Below, piece by piece: positions 60,809-64,000 of a stretch of DNA of 64,000 nucleotides; position 1 is the first letter of the stretch; each line of letters starts with the position of its first letter. The position numbers and the translations under genes are program-made. This DNA comes from Exaiptasia diaphana (lineage: Eukaryota > Cnidaria > Anthozoa > Actiniaria > Aiptasiidae), in NCBI RefSeq assembly GCF_001417965.1, contig NW_018384102.1, positions 871,145 through 935,144 of the forward strand, written 5' to 3'. The notes under the pieces are model-generated. The model was not told the origin of the DNA. It searched no databases and was given only the letters and a program-made list of their open reading frames with translations.

Positions 60809-61396
60809 AATACGCCGTAAAGAATGCCAAAATGACGGTGCTTAAATTTGACGGATTTTTAAGTATTTTATATCAAAATGTTCACAAAAGTGCGGGGATT
60901 TCAAATCCACTTCTGTTTTTTTGACAGGTTCTGTTTAATTTCAACGAGAGCGAGTTNACTACCTTGACCCGGGGTTTGTCACGTAATTTCTCTTGNAAAA
61001 GGCCTCCAATTGTGTACATTCAACTCAAAAATGACGGTNATTTTTTTNACTAAAATTTCACCAAAAACATTTCATAGGTTCCCTGAATAGTTGATTCAAC
61101 TGTAGCCGTTTCTGTTTTTTGNCTAGATAACTGTTATTTTGAGAAAATTCTCCAAAAACACGTTTATGAGACGAAAAATGAATGTAGCCATGTGGGGGGC
61201 GTGAGGCTAAAAATATGGCCTGACTATTTGTTAACACATTTTCTCCGATGTTGGTCTTGAAGCACAAAATCAGTTTCATTTTTCATTTTTCATTTTTGCT
61301 TGATTTGCCTACTAAATGAAATTTCTCGATTAATTTTCGATTAATTTTCTTGCTGAATTTCATATTGTTTGTTGATATTTGTTTGTCTTCTCGCAG

Positions 61397-61615
61397 TATG
61401 CTCCTGAGATTAACTTCAATGTCAATTTTTCTCAATATTTCTCGAAAACTGAGTCTGTTACAGTAGACAACTGGAGCACTGACATCTTTGCTCATTGGTT
61501 TACTCATTTATCAATCTCAAAATGCGTTGCGTCACAAGGCTTTCCGCGGGTCGTAATAAGGACTATGCTAGTAAAAAGGCTACAGTCACAAATAAATAGT
61601 TTTGTAGACTACTAG
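61397..61615 (+). CDS. Probable terminal exon (219 bp), unknown protein
   Basis: The acceptor is one of the best in the window (gatatttgtttgtcttctcgcag), followed in phase 0 by 72 codons and a TAG. The peptide YAPEINFNVNFSQYFSKTES continues VTVDNWSTDIFAHWFTHLS and ends LVKRLQSQINSFVDY. Composition is balanced, with Trp and acidic residues, and G+C is above the flanks. I recognise no family. On the - strand an overlapping ATG-initiated frame (61283-61507) encodes a basic 74-residue peptide starting MSKPMSKDVSAPVVYCNRLS. The two are alternatives; I favour the + strand because of the splice site. Confidence 0.4.
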   Translation, partial: YAPEINFNVNFSQYFSKTESVTVDNWSTDIFAHWFTHLSISKCVASQGFPRVVIRTMLVKRLQSQINSFVDY

Positions 61616-62889
61616 CTAGCTGAGAGACGACCTTATGCAGACTTTTTTGTTGTTGACTAAATCTAAATATTAGTTGACAACTCATATACACATAGTCATA
61701 ATTTTTCTATATTCATTTTAACGAAGACAAACAAAGCTATTATATTTTAGCAATTGAGAGTTTAAGGAGGGCCTTTAAGGCTAGCTGTACAGTTGTATAT
61801 TAGAAGATGTAACCACAAAGATTTTCGTTTTTCCAGTTAAGTCACAACGGCTTAGGAACACTTCTGAGTGTAAAATGCTATGGAAATAGACTTGTGTTCA
61901 TTAACGAGTTGAATACACTTCAGCTTGCCATACTATATCACTTTATATTTTAGATCTTTTTTCTTTTTGACATATTGCATATTATTGCACTACAGAAAAG
62001 GTCGAAAAAAAGGTCTGAAAAAAAATTACAAAAAAGCAATGAATTTCCGCACGAAAGCAACATTGCTTTAATCCGTAGTTTTTCAAGCATCCGGCTTTAA
62101 TTCCTTTAAAGATATCGTACTGATTTCAAGAGTATTGGAAAATGTTATACAAGCTTGAAATTTAGCTATTTTCTTTTACGAAGCGTCATCAAAAATCAAA
62201 AACTGTTTTTATTATCAAATATCCCACAGCTTTGGTGAGATTTTATTCAGGTCTATCTTTCACAGCCAAACCAATCGCTGTAAATAAGCTTATATATTGT
62301 GGAAGTACAGAAATCGAATGCATCGCCTGCCTCGTGACGCAATCCTCTGATTTTTAATAGCAATATTCTTCATCAATAAGCCAATCCCTTAGTGCGCACT
62401 TAAGGGCAACTTATTTATATGATGCTTTATATATCAAACACGCATTCTTATATCAAATAAGACAAGATTATTAAATATATTTTACTTCTTTAGACACAAA
62501 TATAATCCAGACTAAAGTAGAACTTGTAGTTTTATACAAGATGAAGAGCAGGTATCGATAGCATTCTTTAGTGAAAGCTGCTTTCTTGACACCATATAGG
62601 ACCATCTTCGCTTAGTCGAAGGATTACAATGTTAGTCTGCTATCAATTCGAGCGTTTACATGTTCGTCCTTTTAACGCACTCGCAAACTCTTGAAAAGAG
62701 GGTTTTTTCAGAGAATATTTTATTCGCCAACGTTTGGAAATAACAGCTCACCGTAACCACAGCCGTCTCTGCGACTGCAATTCTTGGGTTTCAGTTACGT
62801 CATCACAAATTTAATTTTACTCGAATTAAAAAGTGACATTGATGCCCTTTTAGAGCATAAAAAACTAAGTAGTTTGACAAAAAAGTTTG
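61616..62889. other. Non-coding stretch
   Basis: AT-rich; no open frame or repeat of note. If 61397-61615 is a last exon, the first part would be its 3' UTR, but no poly-A signal stands out from the background. Confidence 0.6.
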
Positions 62890-63290
62890 GATTATAGAGC
62901 GTTTCCTTGCAAAATTATCATCAATCGAAGATTCGAAAAATTTGCTAAAAATGTATGGAGAAATCCAGGTGGGGTCAACATCTGAGCTCCACCTGGATTC
63001 AATGGTTTACAAAACGACAGAAATCTGAATTTTTTGACATATTTCGTCATAATATTTTTGCATTCAATAAAATGTGCATATATGAGGCAAAATGCTTTAT
63101 GCACATCGAATTGTAAAGGTTTTTTATAGGTCCGTGACGGCGTCGCGTGACACAATTCAATCTTTAATTTAAGAAATAAAAGACGAAATTCCGTGTTTGA
63201 TACTCTGATCAAAACACGCGGGATGTAGGGAGAGCACGAGAGAAGCGTAGGAAACCACGACGCGTAGCGGAGTGGTTTCCAGCTTTTCGA
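62890..63290. mobile_element. Structured dispersed repeat, probably a DNA-element remnant
   Basis: It holds three nested stems. Arms aatccaggtgg/ccacctggatt lie at 62962-62972 and 62989-62999. gtgtttgat/atcaaaacac is at 63193-63217. ggaaaccac/gtggtttcc is at 63250-63258 and 63272-63280, around gacgcgtagcgga. The last two, with agcgtagc-type loops, resemble the loop of the 45738 element (gagcgcagcga). A 153-codon open frame on the - strand (62892-63353) runs through it. I read this as a by-product of the repeat, although it is long for this composition. Confidence 0.5.
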
Positions 63291-63353
63291 GTTTGTTCTT
63301 ATATCTTTATAATACCCATAGTTATAACATACATAGTTTGTATCATCATACAT

Positions 63354-64000
63354 ATTAGAGATTTAATTTTTTTGTGACGTCACATGAAACCCAAGAATGG
63401 GCAGTGCCTACACTTACGTAAATTCATTTCTAGCTGTGGAAGAAGGAAAATAAGTATTTTAATATCAGACTATTTCTGTAATTAACTCACATACAACTAG
63501 ATTTCTGAATCGTACTGATTATTTTGCAATGAATATGTCTACATTTTAACTATTAAACTTTAACAGTTAAAGGGACCAAACATTTTGCAATGTCTGAAAA
63601 TTTGAAGGATATATATATATATTGGCCAACAAATTTAGAGAATCTGGCATATATGACTATTAACACATTAGAAACCATCACTATTGTTTACGATATTTAT
63701 GTAATCATATTCAACAATTTTAGGCTTTAAATCTTTTCCTTAAAAATTCCCAGTTTTTGTTGAGATTGACGTTGTCTTTAAAGTCTGACTATTTATGACT
63801 GCTTTTATTTCGAAATTGATTTTTTTAATGCAAACAAACCAATTGATTGCATGACCACCTGCGATAATAAATGATGTCTACATCTGGTCAATCATGCAAT
63901 TATATATGTAATCAAGGCCAAAGTTTATACCAAAAATGACATTCATTGAAATTATTTGTAAAACCGCCATCTTGACTTGAGCCGCGAATGCAACCAGTGT
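63354..64000. other. Non-coding stretch
   Basis: It holds a TGACGTCA palindrome (63375-63382) and a CGCCATCTTG motif (63965-63974). No gene recognised. Confidence 0.6.

Overview
This 64 kb window is AT-rich eukaryotic DNA, most likely from a marine invertebrate and plausibly a cnidarian (coral or sea anemone). I infer this from the base composition, the many short inverted-repeat elements with TA-type ends, repeated CCAAT-like and CGCCATCTTG motifs, and the absence of any long open frame. No rRNA, tRNA, CRISPR array, bacterial-style operon or intact transposase or reverse transcriptase gene was recognised. The species call is inference; no gene here could be named.

Coding content: nothing reads as a complete gene. 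About nineteen short stretches look like possible exons, with a splice acceptor and then an open frame ending in a splice donor or a stop. The best are on the + strand at 27338-27523, 43057-43199 and 61397-61615. Next come 18310-18508 and 23792-23934 on the - strand, and 15402-15477, 11736-11862 and 60596-60808 on the + strand. Their reading phases do not chain into one transcript, and they lie on both strands, so some are certainly chance. The window is best read as large introns and intergenic DNA with a few exons.

Mobile elements: these are the clearest content. A pair of almost identical TA-flanked MITEs (34378-34651 and 58725-58992) have 53-bp terminal inverted repeats. Other palindromic MITE-like elements lie at 22240-22502, 31924-32174, 43922-44220, 45738-45903 and 55733-55899. 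A structured repeat fills 62890-63290. Three weak hammerhead-like motifs (38884, 47164, 57462) may be remnants of Penelope-like elements.

Tandem repeats: minisatellites lie at 1-79 (30-bp unit), 16495-16566 (about 24-bp unit), 30762-31090 (three 109-bp units) and 53502-54080 (15-bp C-rich unit, broken by an assembly gap). Older duplications of about 90-184 bp occur at 8335-8527, 16266-16497, 24638-24752, 25761-26072, 28855-29045 and 36410-36626.

Regulatory-like motifs: the 10-mer CGCCATCTTG (YY1-like) occurs six times and the palindrome TGACGTCA (CRE-like) six times, both well above the expectation for DNA of this composition.
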